The notes: generated by a model not told the origin, from the letters alone. A DNA stretch of 64,000 nucleotides from PALSA-612 sp963773055 (GCA_963773055.1 CAVYZL010000006.1:1550001-1614000); one strand, 5' to 3'. Positions 51,871 to 60,209 are shown, numbered from the stretch's first letter. A program made the numbers and translations.

Positions 51871-52032
51871 TCGCGCCGGTGGACGCGCCCGAGCGCCAGC
51901 GCGGCTTGGTTGGGGGACGTGCGTCAGAAGCTGTCGAAGTCGCATCGGCGCCGCCTAGACGGTTAGTTCGTTCGCCGCCGCGACCGACATGGCGGGCGTG
52001 GCACACAACCGCTCCGCCGCGAGCAGAGTCAC

Positions 52033-52060
52033 CCGCCGGAAGTCGTGAGACTTCCGGCGG
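52033..52060 (-). terminator. Perfect hairpin downstream of tRNA-Ser
   Basis: CCGCCGGAAGTC and GACTTCCGGCGG, 12-bp arms with a GTGA loop, begin 4 bases past the tRNA 3' end on the reverse strand. No U tract, but the position fits termination or tRNA 3' processing. Confidence 0.65.
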
Positions 52061-52064
52061 TAAG

Positions 52065-52155
52065 CGGAGAGGGAGGGATTCGAACCCTCGACGCACCTTT
52101 TGGGCACGCACGCGATTTCCAGTCGCGCTCCTTCGGCCAACTCGGACACCTCTCC
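52065..52155 (-). tRNA. tRNA-Ser(GGA)
   Basis: This 91-base class II tRNA pairs acceptor GGAGAGG with CCTCTCC and has discriminator G. The anticodon loop CTGGAAA gives anticodon GGA, which reads UCC and UCU. It has the long variable arm of serine tRNAs and a T arm with GGTTCGAATCC. CCA is not encoded. Confidence 0.95.
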
Positions 52156-52181
52156 GTGCTGGACGGAGCGTATCGCCGCCG

Positions 52182-52796
52182 TCAGGACCCGGCGACGCTC
52201 GAGACGTACGCTGCGACGTCCTGGATCTGCTGGGGCGTCAACGTGCCACTGAACGAGGGCATCGGCGACTTGCCGTTCGTCACCCGCTCGACGACCTTGT
52301 CGTAGCTCGGCTTCGCGTCGTCGAGATTCGGTCCGACGGTGCCCGTCGATCCGGCGTCTGCGAGCGTGTGACAGCTCTCGCACCCGGCGGTCGCGAAGAC
52401 CTGCTTCCCCGCGGTCGCATCGCCCTGGCCCTCTTTTGGCGTTGTTTGGGTCGGCTTTGTCTCCGTCGTCTCCGTCGTGCCGGTGGGCTCCGTCTCGGTC
52501 GTGGCCGTCGGCTCGGTCTCCGTGGTCTCGGTGCTCACGGTGGGCTCGGTGGGCTCCGTCAACGTTGGCTGCGCGGCCGCCTCCTCCTCCCCGGTCTCAC
52601 GCGCGACGAAGAAGACCGTCGCGAGCATGCCGACCGTGAACAGCGCAGCGACGGCGGTGAACCAGCCGAGATGGCGCCCGGGGAAGTCCGGCCGCCAGCG
52701 TGGGATGACCATCGAGCTGACGAGCGCGAAGACGACGAATGCTGCGCCTGCAAGCGCGAGCCCGAGCTTCTGGGACGAGGAGAGCGCGAGCAGCAC
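52182..52796 (-). CDS. Membrane-anchored c-type cytochrome
   Basis: The protein has 204 residues from the GTG at 52794-52796. Two hydrophobic segments (about residues 11-29 and 44-64) anchor it, followed by a 50-residue Thr/Glu/Pro repeat linker and a small cytochrome c domain. CESCH at 139-143 binds haem, and Met179 in KSPMPSF is the likely sixth ligand. The domain faces outward and would carry electrons to an oxidase. The start overlaps the end of the coiled-coil gene upstream by none; the two lie 11 bp apart. Confidence 0.85.
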   Translation of the reverse strand: MLLALSSSQKLGLALAGAAFVVFALVSSMVIPRWRPDFPGRHLGWFTAVAALFTVGMLATVFFVARETGEEEAAAQPTLTEPTEPTVSTETTETEPTATTETEPTGTTETTETKPTQTTPKEGQGDATAGKQVFATAGCESCHTLADAGSTGTVGPNLDDAKPSYDKVVERVTNGKSPMPSFSGTLTPQQIQDVAAYVSSVAGS

Positions 52797-52807
52797 GGAG
52801 GAGGAAG

Positions 52808-53362
52808 CTACCAGGATCCCTCTGGCGGAGCCCCACGTGCTTCGCTCTGCTCGGCCAGCCTGTTCAGCCCTTCGTGGAACGTCGTCGGCAGCGGCGTCGA
52901 CGGCCCGCCGCGAAGCGCTTCCCGCTCCCACTCGGCGAGCCGATCGGACTCCTGCTCGAGCCGACGCCGCTCCGCGGCGAGGCGCGACCGCTCGGCTGCA
53001 AGCGCACCCCGCGAAGCCTCGAGCGACTTGCGCCCGGCCTCGAGCTCGTGCTCCCGTCGAAGAGCGTCGGCGTCGGCCGCAGCCAGCGCCGACTCCCGCT
53101 CGTGCAGCGACCGCTCGAGATCCGCGAGGTGTCGGGCCCGCTCCGTCAGCTCCGACCGCGACTCGACCGGGCCGCTGTCGGCAGCGGGGAAGCTGTGGCT
53201 CGAGGCAGCTCGAAGCGCGTCCTGCAGCCGCGTGATCTCGGCGAGCGACTCGTGCCGGATCCGGTCGCGCTCATCGAGGAGGTTCCGCTCGAGCGCCCGC
53301 AGGCGCTCGATCTCGCCGAGGAGGCGCTCGATCTCGTGCTGGGCCGCCGCGTCTTCCGCCAC
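52808..53362 (-). CDS. Coiled-coil protein of unknown function
   Basis: This 184-residue protein is rich in Glu, Arg, Ala and Leu and is predicted to be one long coiled coil from about residue 8 to 155 (heptad-like stretches such as IERLLGEIERLRALERNLLDERDRI). No membrane segment or enzyme motif is seen. It sits between a cytochrome and a small membrane protein on the same strand; possibly structural. Confidence 0.6.
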   Translation of the reverse strand: MAEDAAAQHEIERLLGEIERLRALERNLLDERDRIRHESLAEITRLQDALRAASSHSFPAADSGPVESRSELTERARHLADLERSLHERESALAAADADALRREHELEAGRKSLEASRGALAAERSRLAAERRRLEQESDRLAEWEREALRGGPSTPLPTTFHEGLNRLAEQSEARGAPPEGSW

Positions 53363-53391
53363 GAGCGGATGATAGGAGCGCGCCGCTCTGG

Positions 53392-53568
53392 CTACGCCGC
53401 CGGCCGCTCACGCTCGGCGCCGCGCTCGGGCTCGCGCGTCTCATAAGGCCAGTCGAAGCCATCGCGCACGAGCAATGCGAGGCCGCGGCCGATCAGCCAG
53501 CCACCGACGACCGCCAGAAGCATCCAGGCGCAGACGACGATCGCGAGGAGCGCGATCCAGTGCGGCAT
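53392..53568 (-). CDS. Small single-span membrane protein
   Basis: This 58-residue protein starts MPHWIALLAIVVCAWMLLAVVGGWLIG, one membrane helix, and ends in a charged tail (YETREPERGAERERPAA). It lies 29 bp upstream of the coiled-coil gene on the same strand and may share its promoter. No family recognised. Confidence 0.55.
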   Translation of the reverse strand: MPHWIALLAIVVCAWMLLAVVGGWLIGRGLALLVRDGFDWPYETREPERGAERERPAA

Positions 53569-53734
53569 GGCTTCTGCACGGTAGTCCCGCGTCCGGACGG
53601 CGCCGGCAGAGCGGATCCACTACCGGATCGACACGCTCGGCGTCGTCCCTCCGCCGGACAACACCCCGCCGCCTCCCCCACCGCCGCCGCCACCGCCGCC
53701 ACCGCCTCCGCCGCCGCCGACGTTCCCCGACCTC

Positions 53735-53986
53735 GTGATCTCGGCCTTCGACGCGCAGACGTTCACGGTCTCGAACCAGGGCACGGCCGCGGCAGGCCCG
53801 TTCAGCGTCGAGGTGGTCGGCTTCGGCACCTTCTCGTTCACCGGCCTCGCCGCGGCAGGACGGGAAACGCGGACCTACGCGTCAGGCTGCGCGGCCGGCA
53901 CGCACGAGGCGCGCGCGGACTATCTGAACCAGGTCGTCGAGTCGGACGAGACGAACAACACCCGCTCGATCGACGTGATCTGCTGA
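53735..53986 (+). CDS. CARDB-like beta-sandwich protein with upstream polyproline tract, 5' end unclear
   Basis: From the GTG at 53735 the 83 residues (including FTVSNQGTAAAGPFSVEVVG and YLNQVVESDETNNTRSIDVIC) are a CARDB-type adhesion module. The same frame is open back to 53585 and encodes about 18 consecutive prolines before the domain (roughly 53668-53720) but has no usable start there. A short ATG frame at 53567 ends at a TAG at 53582-53584. An indel near 53,580 or a lost signal peptide is likely. Probably surface-exposed. Confidence 0.5.
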   Translation: MISAFDAQTFTVSNQGTAAAGPFSVEVVGFGTFSFTGLAAAGRETRTYASGCAAGTHEARADYLNQVVESDETNNTRSIDVIC

Positions 53987-53994
53987 GCTCCCGG

Positions 53995-54264
53995 CTACTT
54001 TCCCCGGCACGTCGAGCAGCGCCAGCCTCGGACCTCGTCGATCGGCACGTCGCGGATGCCGAACCAGCCCCGGCAGTTGGCGCACTCGATCCGGACGCCG
54101 GCATGGCGCTGGAGAGAGCTCCATTCGGGCTTGTCCTTCTGTCCTAGGCTCACGCGCGACGGGGCGATCTGCAGGACGCCCGCTGTCGGGCTGACGTAAA
54201 GGACTTCGTAATCCCCTGCGGGCAGCTCGGCTGTGTACTTGTCGGGCAAGCGCAGGCGAGTCAT
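53995..54264 (-). CDS. Small protein with two CxxC motifs (zinc-ribbon-like)
   Basis: The protein has 89 residues from the ATG at 54262-54264. Two cysteine pairs near the C-terminus, CANC and CSTC, about 23 residues apart, would bind one zinc. The N-terminal half is short beta strands (KYTAELPAGDYEVLYVSP). No homologous family recalled. Convergent with the CARDB-like gene. Confidence 0.55.
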   Translation of the reverse strand: MTRLRLPDKYTAELPAGDYEVLYVSPTAGVLQIAPSRVSLGQKDKPEWSSLQRHAGVRIECANCRGWFGIRDVPIDEVRGWRCSTCRGK

Positions 54265-54298
54265 CGGCCGCCGGCCGCCGATCCCGCTCGCCGCGCGA

Positions 54299-54463
54299 CT
54301 ACGACTCGCCGCCTTGAGGCGGCTCCGGCTCCGGTGCCTGCAGGCCGAGCTCCTTGGCCAACTTTGCACCCCGCTTCTTTTCCCGCTTCAACTCACGGCG
54401 CTCCCGGAGCTCACGCTCCCGAGCCACCTTCGAAAAAGTCGATCTACTCTTCTTTGCTGCCAT
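54299..54463 (-). CDS. Small basic Lys/Arg-rich protein
   Basis: This 54-residue protein starts MAAKKSRSTFSKVARERELRERR and is highly charged over its first 40 residues, ending in EPEPPQGGES. It resembles the short nucleic-acid-binding tails found next to ribosomal or helicase genes. It is too small for confident homology, but the codon use is natural and it fits exactly between neighbours. Confidence 0.5.
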   Translation of the reverse strand: MAAKKSRSTFSKVARERELRERRELKREKKRGAKLAKELGLQAPEPEPPQGGES

Positions 54464-54536
54464 CGCGCTCCATTCCTAGTCGTTTCGATAGCAATAGTGT
54501 GGCTGCTCGCAGGTCGTGCGCGTCGCCGTCACCCGC

Positions 54537-55193
54537 TCATGTGGGCAAGATGAAGGTCGCCACGACCGTGTAGTGGAAGGCAACGGCCACCACCACGAGT
54601 GCGTGGAAGACCTCGTGGTACCCGAACAGGGACGGGAACGGGTCCGGCCGCTGGCGCGCGTAGACGAGCGCGCCGACCGTGTAGCAGAGACCGCCCGCCA
54701 GGATGAGAAGCGTCGCCACCAGCCCCATCTTGGTGAGCAGCTGGGGGAAGATGACCACGGCGACCCAGCCGAGGGCTCCCCCGACCAATACGGGCAGCCA
54801 GCGCGGCGGTCGCGCCCAGACGAGCCGGGTCACGATCGCCACTGCAGCACCCGCCCAGACAATGGCGAGCACCGTCACGCGCCACGCGCCTGAGAGCACG
54901 AGCAGCCCGACCGGCGTGTACGAGGCAGCGATCATCACGTAGATGCCGGCGTGGTCGATCCGCCGAAAGCGCAAATGCCAGGGCGGTGCCCACGTGATCC
55001 GGTGGTAGATGGCGCTCGCACCGAACATGACGACGACGCCCCCGGCAAAGACCGCGGCGGCCACCCTCGCCATCGACGTGTCCGTGATCAGGCCGATCAA
55101 GATTCCCAGCGGGATGGTGAGGCAGAACGCCCACTGGTGCAGCACGCCGCGCAAACGAGGCTTGGCAAGGTCCACGAGTGATGAGCTGTTCAC
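54537..55193 (-). CDS. Hemolysin III / PAQR-family membrane protein
   Basis: This 218-residue protein has seven hydrophobic segments. PAQR metal-site motifs are present: SAIYHR with its His near residue 64, RIDHAGIYVMIAASYTP (Asp/His) and HEVFHALVVVAVAFHY near 193-208. Family members are zinc-dependent hydrolases or channels in the cytoplasmic membrane; the cytolysin name is historical. Confidence 0.92.
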   Translation of the reverse strand: MNSSSLVDLAKPRLRGVLHQWAFCLTIPLGILIGLITDTSMARVAAAVFAGGVVVMFGASAIYHRITWAPPWHLRFRRIDHAGIYVMIAASYTPVGLLVLSGAWRVTVLAIVWAGAAVAIVTRLVWARPPRWLPVLVGGALGWVAVVIFPQLLTKMGLVATLLILAGGLCYTVGALVYARQRPDPFPSLFGYHEVFHALVVVAVAFHYTVVATFILPT

Positions 55194-55221
55194 TCACCAC
55201 CAACTGTAGACGAGCCGGCTG

Positions 55222-56400
55222 CTACCAGCGTGATCGGCGCCCTCGGCGGCTCGTGTAGACGAGCTTTGCCGGAGCCGAACGGAGGCCCGCTCGCTCGAAC
55301 TCGTCTCGCCGTCCCGCCATCGCTGCGACGCGGCTGACGTCGGCCTGCTGCTCCGGAAGGACGAACGTGACGCCGTTGCCACCCCGGCCGGCGCGACCGG
55401 TGCGGCCGACGCGGTGCAGGTAGCTCGTGTTGTCGGCGGGCGGATCGAAGTTGATCACGTTCGTGATCTCGACGAGGTCGAGGCCGCGCGCGGCGAGCTC
55501 CGTCGCCACGAGCGTCGGCACGTGGCCGGAACGGAACCGCTCGAGCGTCCGCTCGCGGCGATTCTGGGGCATGTCACCGTGCATCGCCGCTGCGGGGACG
55601 TCTCGCTGAGAGAGCCGCCGCGCGAGCCGGTCAGCGCCGCGCTTCGTCCGCACGAACACGAGCGCGAGCCCGTCGGAGGCCGCGAGATGGTCGACAAGCA
55701 CGTCGAGCTTGTCGCCCGCCGTCACAGCGACGAACGCGTGGTCGACGACGAGCGACCCAGCGTCGCGCTCAGGCGGCGCGACCTCGAAGCGGGAGGGGTC
55801 GCGCGTGTACTCACGCGCGAGATCGCCCACCTCGCCGTCGAGCGTCGCCGAGAAGAACATCGTCTGACGCGTGCGCGGGAGCCGTCGAACGATCGCATCG
55901 ACCTGGGGCTTGAAGCCCATGTCGAGCATCCGGTCTGCCTCGTCGAGGACGAGCGTGTCGATTCTCTCCAGCGAGACGAGCCGCCGGTCGACGAGATCCT
56001 TCAGGCGCCCCGGCGTGGCGACGAGGATGTCGGCGTCCTTGGCCTGCTTGGCCTGCCGGCCGAGCGGCATGCCGCCGTAGACCGCCACGATCCGCACGCC
56101 GCCTGCCGCGGCCGCGGGCGTCCGGAGCTCCTCGGCCACCTGGGCCGCAAGCTCACGGGTCGGTACGAGCACGAGCGCGGACGGCGCCCCTTTGTTTCCC
56201 TGAATGCGTTCGACGAGCGCGAGCCCGAACGCGAGGGTCTTTCCGGACCCGGTCGGGGACTTCGCCAGCACGTCCGACCCGGCGATTGCGTCGGGCAGCA
56301 CGAGCTGCTGGATCGGAAACGGCGATTCGATACCTCGCTTGGCGAGCGCGTCCACGATTTGCGGGCGCACGCCAAGCGCACGAAACGATTCATGTGACAT
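55222..56400 (-). CDS. DEAD-box ATP-dependent RNA helicase
   Basis: This 392-residue helicase shows all motifs: Q-motif region FPIQQ, SPTGSGKT (I), PTRELAAQV (Ia), DEADRMLDMGF (II), SATLD (III), a VFVRTKRGADRL region (IV), ARGLDL (V) and HRVGRTGRAG (VI). It is short after motif VI, with only a basic end (YTSRRGRRSRW). The 180-bp leader before it is gene-free, as is common for cold-induced helicase genes. Confidence 0.93.
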   Translation of the reverse strand: MSHESFRALGVRPQIVDALAKRGIESPFPIQQLVLPDAIAGSDVLAKSPTGSGKTLAFGLALVERIQGNKGAPSALVLVPTRELAAQVAEELRTPAAAAGGVRIVAVYGGMPLGRQAKQAKDADILVATPGRLKDLVDRRLVSLERIDTLVLDEADRMLDMGFKPQVDAIVRRLPRTRQTMFFSATLDGEVGDLAREYTRDPSRFEVAPPERDAGSLVVDHAFVAVTAGDKLDVLVDHLAASDGLALVFVRTKRGADRLARRLSQRDVPAAAMHGDMPQNRRERTLERFRSGHVPTLVATELAARGLDLVEITNVINFDPPADNTSYLHRVGRTGRAGRGGNGVTFVLPEQQADVSRVAAMAGRRDEFERAGLRSAPAKLVYTSRRGRRSRW

Positions 56401-56583
56401 TTCTGTTCGACTCCTTGGTTCGGGTTACGGGTTCGAGATCAGTCGACTCGATACGCCCTGGCTTCTAACCCGAAGGAGGAACGAGAAGGTCAATCTCCAG
56501 GCGGCTTCACTCGACCGCCGTACATCCACGGTAGCAGCAGCGCATGCGGGCGCCTCGATCGAAGGCGCGCTACGGTGGAGCGC

Positions 56584-56980
56584 ATGAGCTTCTCGCTGAA
56601 GACCGTGGGCGCGATCACGCTGTTCGTCGACGACGCAGCGAGATCGAAAGGCGTTCTACGAGAACGTCTTCGACGCACCCGTCGTCTACGAAGACGAGAA
56701 CGCGGTCGCGTTTCAGTTCGAGAACACGATCGTCAACCTCCTGGCGCGAACAGAGGCCCCGGAGCTCGTCGATCCCGCAGCCGTCGCCGCGTCCGGTGTC
56801 GGCTCGCAGCTGCAGCTGACGATCTGGGTAGACGACGCGGGCGCGACCTGCGCCGAGCTCGCCGAGCGGGGCGTCGGGCTCCTGAACGGACCGATCGACA
56901 GGCCATGGGGCGTACGGACCGCAGCCTTCGCCGATCCCGACGGGCACGTCTGGGAGATCGCGCAGCCCCTGTCGAGCTAA
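56584..56980 (+). CDS. VOC-family protein (one frameshift)
   Basis: The ATG at 56584 begins MSFSLKTVGAITLFVDDAARSK. At the AAA at 56647-56649 one base is extra. Without it the frame continues as AFYENVFDAPVVYEDENAVAFQFE and ends DPDGHVWEIAQPLSS at the TAA at 56978, 131 residues. The second half has a metal-type Glu in HVWEIAQ but position 1 is Thr/Ile rather than His, so it may be a non-catalytic or resistance-type VOC protein. Confidence 0.72.
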
Positions 56981-56995
56981 AGCCCTCCCTGTCCG

Positions 56996-57829
56996 CTACT
57001 TGTAGCTCGACGCGGCGAGAAAGGCGCTCGCCTTCGCGCGGTACCCGGCGTCGGTCGGATGCGGGTCGTGGTCCGGACAGTAGAACGTCAGCGAGCAGAT
57101 GCGTGCCTTCTGCGCTTTGACGTTCCCGCGACCGTTCAGCGCCGCGAACATGTCTGCGACACGAGCGCGCGATTTCGTCGCCGATCTCCTGATGGCGGCA
57201 TCGACCGAGCGATAGAGGGGCTCGACCTTCGCCAGCTTGTCGGCCTCCGGGTTCCACGCTCCGCTGACGATGATCTCGGCGTTCGGCGCAGCTGCGCGCA
57301 GTTGCGCGAGGATCGGGGTGAAGCGCAACGCGAACGCCGCGATCGAGCTCTTCGCGCCCTTGCCCGCCGCCGAGAGCGGAGCCAGGTCGCCGCCCCAGAG
57401 CGTGACGGTGATCGGGCTCACCTTCCCGGGGTGCGCGCGCAGGAAGGCCTCGGCAGCCTTGAGCTGGGATCCGCGGAACGCGTTGTGCAGCTTCCCGCCC
57501 TCCTTGAGCCAATCGCATCCGCCCTTCGCGAACGTCACCGTGGTCTCGCCCGGGCAGCCGTAGTTGATGACCCTGATCTTCGGGGAGAGCTTGCGGAGCT
57601 GCGCCGCGAACACGTCGACGTATCCGGTGCGAAACGCCGCGGGGTCGAGCTTGGACGGCGGCTTCGTCGCCTTCGTGGGCTGGAACCCGAACGCCATCGA
57701 GTCGCCGAGCGCGAGGTAGTAGGCCGCGGGCGACCCACCAGCCGGCCGTTCCGTCCCTGCGAGCGCAAGTGGCGCTGCGAGAGAGATGGCGCAGAGGGCG
57801 CCGGCGAGCGTCGTCTTAGCGAGGGTCAT
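56996..57829 (-). CDS. Secreted SGNH/GDSL-type hydrolase
   Basis: This 277-residue protein has a signal peptide (TTLAGALCAISLAAPLALA, cut near residue 24). Block I ALGDSMAFG holds the nucleophile Ser near 44, and the C-terminal DPHPTDAGY holds Asp and His of block V near 258-261. The Asn of block III is not clearly present (LWGGDLAP occupies that place), so the oxyanion pocket is atypical. An extracellular esterase or lipase, divergent from a PadR regulator across a strong inverted repeat. Confidence 0.85.
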   Translation of the reverse strand: MTLAKTTLAGALCAISLAAPLALAGTERPAGGSPAAYYLALGDSMAFGFQPTKATKPPSKLDPAAFRTGYVDVFAAQLRKLSPKIRVINYGCPGETTVTFAKGGCDWLKEGGKLHNAFRGSQLKAAEAFLRAHPGKVSPITVTLWGGDLAPLSAAGKGAKSSIAAFALRFTPILAQLRAAAPNAEIIVSGAWNPEADKLAKVEPLYRSVDAAIRRSATKSRARVADMFAALNGRGNVKAQKARICSLTFYCPDHDPHPTDAGYRAKASAFLAASSYK

Positions 57830-57856
57830 GGCCTGCCTTTCCTCGTCGTCACGTCC

Positions 57857-57875
57857 ATAGTATCGGCGATACTAT
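57857..57875. promoter_or_regulatory. Probable PadR operator
   Basis: ATAGTATCGGCGATACTAT has perfect 8-bp arms around GGC in the divergent gap between the hydrolase and the PadR gene. A related half-site (TCGATAC) follows at about 57879-57886. Position and symmetry fit an autoregulated PadR site controlling both genes. Confidence 0.65.
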
Positions 57876-57947
57876 TACATCGATACAATTGGAACGCAAC
57901 CCGGCGAGGAGCTCGACGACTCGGCATTCGCGATCCTCGGGCTGATC

Positions 57948-58472
57948 ATGCTCAGGGGGCCGTCGACGGCGTACGAGCTGAAGCGCGCCCTCTCGCGCAT
58001 CACGAGCGAGTACTGGTCGGTTCCCCACGTGACGCCGTATCGAGCGACGAGAGCGCTCGAGCGCGCGGGGATGCTCTCGGCCGAACAGGAACCTGCGGGC
58101 AGACGCCGGCGCGTGTATTCACTGACCGACGCCGGCCGCGCAGCGCTCAGCGCATGGCTGTCCGACCCGACGAGCCGGACGATGACGATCCGCGATCCCG
58201 GCCAGCTCCGCCTTCTCTTCGCCGAGCTCGTCGATCCGGCCGCAGTGGCTGAGCTGGCTCGCGCGCAGATGCGGACGTATGAGAGCCGGCTCGCCGAGCT
58301 TGACGCGACCGAGGCGAGGCTCGCCGACGACGCCCTCCGCGCCCCGCGCCTCGGTCCGCTGCAACTCGGCCGCGCCGTGTACTCGGCGGCTTTCACGTTC
58401 TGGAGCTCGGTCGCGAGCGCCCCGGGCTCCCCGGCCGCCTGGACGGTGTCCGCGGATGATCAGCCAGATTGA
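57948..58472 (+). CDS. PadR-family transcriptional regulator
   Basis: The protein has 174 residues from the ATG at 57948, but the family fold starts earlier (ELDDSAFAILGLIMLRGPSTAYELKRAL), so the true start lies 30-70 bp upstream. No ATG, GTG or TTG is in frame there; an ATT near 57888 or an indel is needed. The winged helix includes VTPYRATRALERAGMLSAEQEPAGRRRRVYSLTDAGR, and a C-terminal Vir-type dimer domain follows. Divergent from the SGNH hydrolase. Confidence 0.82.
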   Translation: MLRGPSTAYELKRALSRITSEYWSVPHVTPYRATRALERAGMLSAEQEPAGRRRRVYSLTDAGRAALSAWLSDPTSRTMTIRDPGQLRLLFAELVDPAAVAELARAQMRTYESRLAELDATEARLADDALRAPRLGPLQLGRAVYSAAFTFWSSVASAPGSPAAWTVSADDQPD

Positions 58473-58485
58473 CGAGCGCGGCCGG

Positions 58486-58521
58486 GACCGGGCCGGTCAG
58501 CCGCTGCTGCAAGGCCCGGTC
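58486..58521 (-). terminator. Hairpin between padR and SRP RNA
   Basis: GACCGGGCC and GGCCCGGTC, perfect 9-bp arms with an 18-base loop, lie just past the PadR stop and downstream of the reverse-strand SRP RNA; may terminate both. Confidence 0.5.
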
Positions 58522-58574
58522 GCGCGAACCGCCTTCGTTGCGAGCCACCCGGACGGCGCCTGCGCCGCTTGCTC

Positions 58575-58673
58575 GAGCCAGGCTGTTCCGCGGCACCTGC
58601 GAGACACTGCTTAGCGCTGCTTCCTTCCGGACCTGACGCGGTTCGCAGACTCCCAGTGCGCGGGACCTGGCCG
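58575..58673 (-). ncRNA. ffs: Signal recognition particle RNA (small bacterial type)
   Basis: On the reverse strand the domain IV core reads CAGGTCCGGAAGGAAGCAGC, with the GGAA tetraloop and asymmetric loop that bind Ffh. Flanking arms pair as CCAGG/CCTGG and CCCGCG/CGCGG to close an elongated hairpin. About 99 bases, like other short SRP RNAs; the exact ends are estimated. The sequence from 58674 to 58851 holds a further stem (CCGAAC..CCGCC with GGCGG..GTTCGG, 58701-58733) and a CTATAG that could be its promoter, but no gene. Confidence 0.85.
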
Positions 58674-58851
58674 TCAACGCTGCGCGCGAAGGCCCTGACC
58701 CCGAACGACTCCGCCCCTCGGGCGGTGTTCGGCCCCGCTATAGCGGATTGCGGGTTCAGGGAACCGCTAGCTCCCCGCCTAGCGCGACCGGGCGAGCGGA
58801 TGGTAGCGGAGCCGCCTTGCGCCGAGCCCCGTACGCCGCGAGCATCGCCCT

Positions 58852-59727
58852 GTGGATCCTCCACGAGAGGTCATCGCAGCGGTCGTCAAGGCAACCGGCC
58901 GAACGCCGACGGCCTGGCGGCACGTCGTCGCCGGCTACACGCACGCGGAGAAGTGGATCGTCTCCCTCGGCTCCGAGACGGCATTCGTGAAGGCGAGCGC
59001 GAACGCGGTCGCGCGCGGACAGATCGAGCGCGAGGCTTCGATCGTCGAGGCCGTCGCTGCGCCGTACATGCCCCACGTCTACGGTTCCGCGACCGTCGGC
59101 GACTGGACGGTGCTCGTGCTCGAGGATCTCGCCGCCGCAGTCTGGCCGCCCCCGTACCCCGATCGCGGCGAAGCGCTGCTCGAGACCGTCACCCGTGTCG
59201 CAGGCACCCCGCCTCCGCCGGAGCTCGAACGCAGACCAGAGGGCCGTCCTTTCGGCACGTACTGGCAGCGCATCGCGGCGGATCCCGAGCCGGTCCTCGC
59301 CAACGGGTCGTTCACTGCGGCGTGGCTGGAGGCAGCGCTGCCGGCGCTCGACGAGGCGGAGTCGAGAGCGCGGCTCGCGGGTGACGACCTCGTCCACGAC
59401 GACGTGTGGGCGGGGAACGTCTGCTACACGGATCGCGGCGCGCTGCTCGTCGACTGGCCCGGCGCGACGATCGGCGACCGGAGGATCGATCTCGCGTACG
59501 CGTTGCTCTCGATCCGGTCGAGCGGCGCCGAGCCCCCGCCGGTCGACTTTCCGGACGAGGTCGCATATGCCGCGCTCCTCGCTGGCGCGAACGCGTACCA
59601 GGCGGCGCGGCCGGTAGATCCTCTGATCGCGTACGGCGACGAGCTTCGAGACGGCTGGCTGTTCGACCTCGACTACGCGCTCGTCTGGGCGAGCGAGCTT
59701 CTCGACCTCCCGCCGCCAAAGGCGTAG
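58852..59727 (+). CDS. Phosphotransferase-family (APH-like) kinase
   Basis: This 291-residue protein has the aminoglycoside-phosphotransferase fold: an ATP-binding Lys in AFVKASAN near residue 47, the catalytic loop HDDVWAGNV (His-x-Asp-x4-Asn) near 183-191, and DWPG in place of the metal-binding DxD. The substrate could be a choline-, homoserine- or antibiotic-like small molecule. Start at a GTG; no ribosome site is obvious. Confidence 0.75.
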   Translation: MDPPREVIAAVVKATGRTPTAWRHVVAGYTHAEKWIVSLGSETAFVKASANAVARGQIEREASIVEAVAAPYMPHVYGSATVGDWTVLVLEDLAAAVWPPPYPDRGEALLETVTRVAGTPPPPELERRPEGRPFGTYWQRIAADPEPVLANGSFTAAWLEAALPALDEAESRARLAGDDLVHDDVWAGNVCYTDRGALLVDWPGATIGDRRIDLAYALLSIRSSGAEPPPVDFPDEVAYAALLAGANAYQAARPVDPLIAYGDELRDGWLFDLDYALVWASELLDLPPPKA

Positions 59728-59763
59728 AACGGAGTTGTGACTGCGATACGCTGACCTCTCTCC

Positions 59764-59835
59764 GGGCGCGTAGCTCAGCGGGAGAGCGCCCGCTTCACAC
59801 GCGGGAGGTCGCTGGTTCGATCCCAGCCGCGCCCA
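59764..59835 (+). tRNA. tRNA-Val(CAC)
   Basis: This 72-base cloverleaf has acceptor GGGCGCG/CGCGCCC, D arm GCTC/GAGC, anticodon stem CCCGC/GCGGG with loop TTCACAC (anticodon CAC) and T arm GCTGG-TTCGATC-CCAGC. Discriminator A; CCA not encoded. Its 3' part is repeated at 60298-60319. Confidence 0.96.
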
Positions 59836-59846
59836 TCGGGCAGACC

Positions 59847-59942
59847 GTGGCGAAGGACGACGAGCGGATCGAGCGCAAGCAGCAAGCTGGGGCAAGGCCG
59901 ACACCGGCCCCGGCGATGTCGGAAATGCGCGAGCGGGATTAG
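59847..59942 (+). CDS. Short hypothetical protein after tRNA-Val
   Basis: This 31-residue frame from a GTG (MAKDDERIERKQQAG then a Pro/Ala stretch) lies 11 bp after the tRNA, within the segment bounded by the tRNA repeat. Charged and low in complexity; no ribosome site. Listed as possible only. Confidence 0.25.
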   Translation: MAKDDERIERKQQAGARPTPAPAMSEMRERD

Positions 59943-59984
59943 TCCCTCTGCCGAGCCCTGAACCCCGTAGAATCACGTCCGCGC

Positions 59985-60209
59985 TTGACTACGCAGGAGG
60001 ACATCGCCACCGTCGCTCGCCAGTTGGCCGATCTCACGCAGAAGGTGGAAGCGATCGCAGGCCAGGTTTCCGAGCTTCTCGGGCGCGCTGACAACCAGCG
60101 TGAGCGCTCGGACACGCAGCAAGAGCGCATTGAGCTAGCGGCGCGAGAACTAACCGACGTTAGTGATCGTCTGCAAGCGGCGGCGAACGCGCTCCGGCAA
60201 GCAATCTGA
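59985..60209 (+). CDS. Small coiled-coil protein inside tRNA-flanked segment
   Basis: This 74-residue frame starts at a TTG (TTQEDIATVARQLADLTQKVEAIAGQVSELLGRADNQ), with heptad repeats over most of its length and codon usage less GC-rich than its neighbours. It resembles short coiled-coil proteins of phage or mobile elements; no specific homologue recognised. The less biased base composition and the tRNA repeats around it suggest acquired DNA. Confidence 0.5.
   Translation: MTTQEDIATVARQLADLTQKVEAIAGQVSELLGRADNQRERSDTQQERIELAARELTDVSDRLQAAANALRQAI

Noticed and set aside
53668..53720. CCG/CCX run as a microsatellite-type regulatory repeat
   Set aside because: It is in frame with the CARDB-like domain and encodes a proline linker, so a coding explanation is sufficient.
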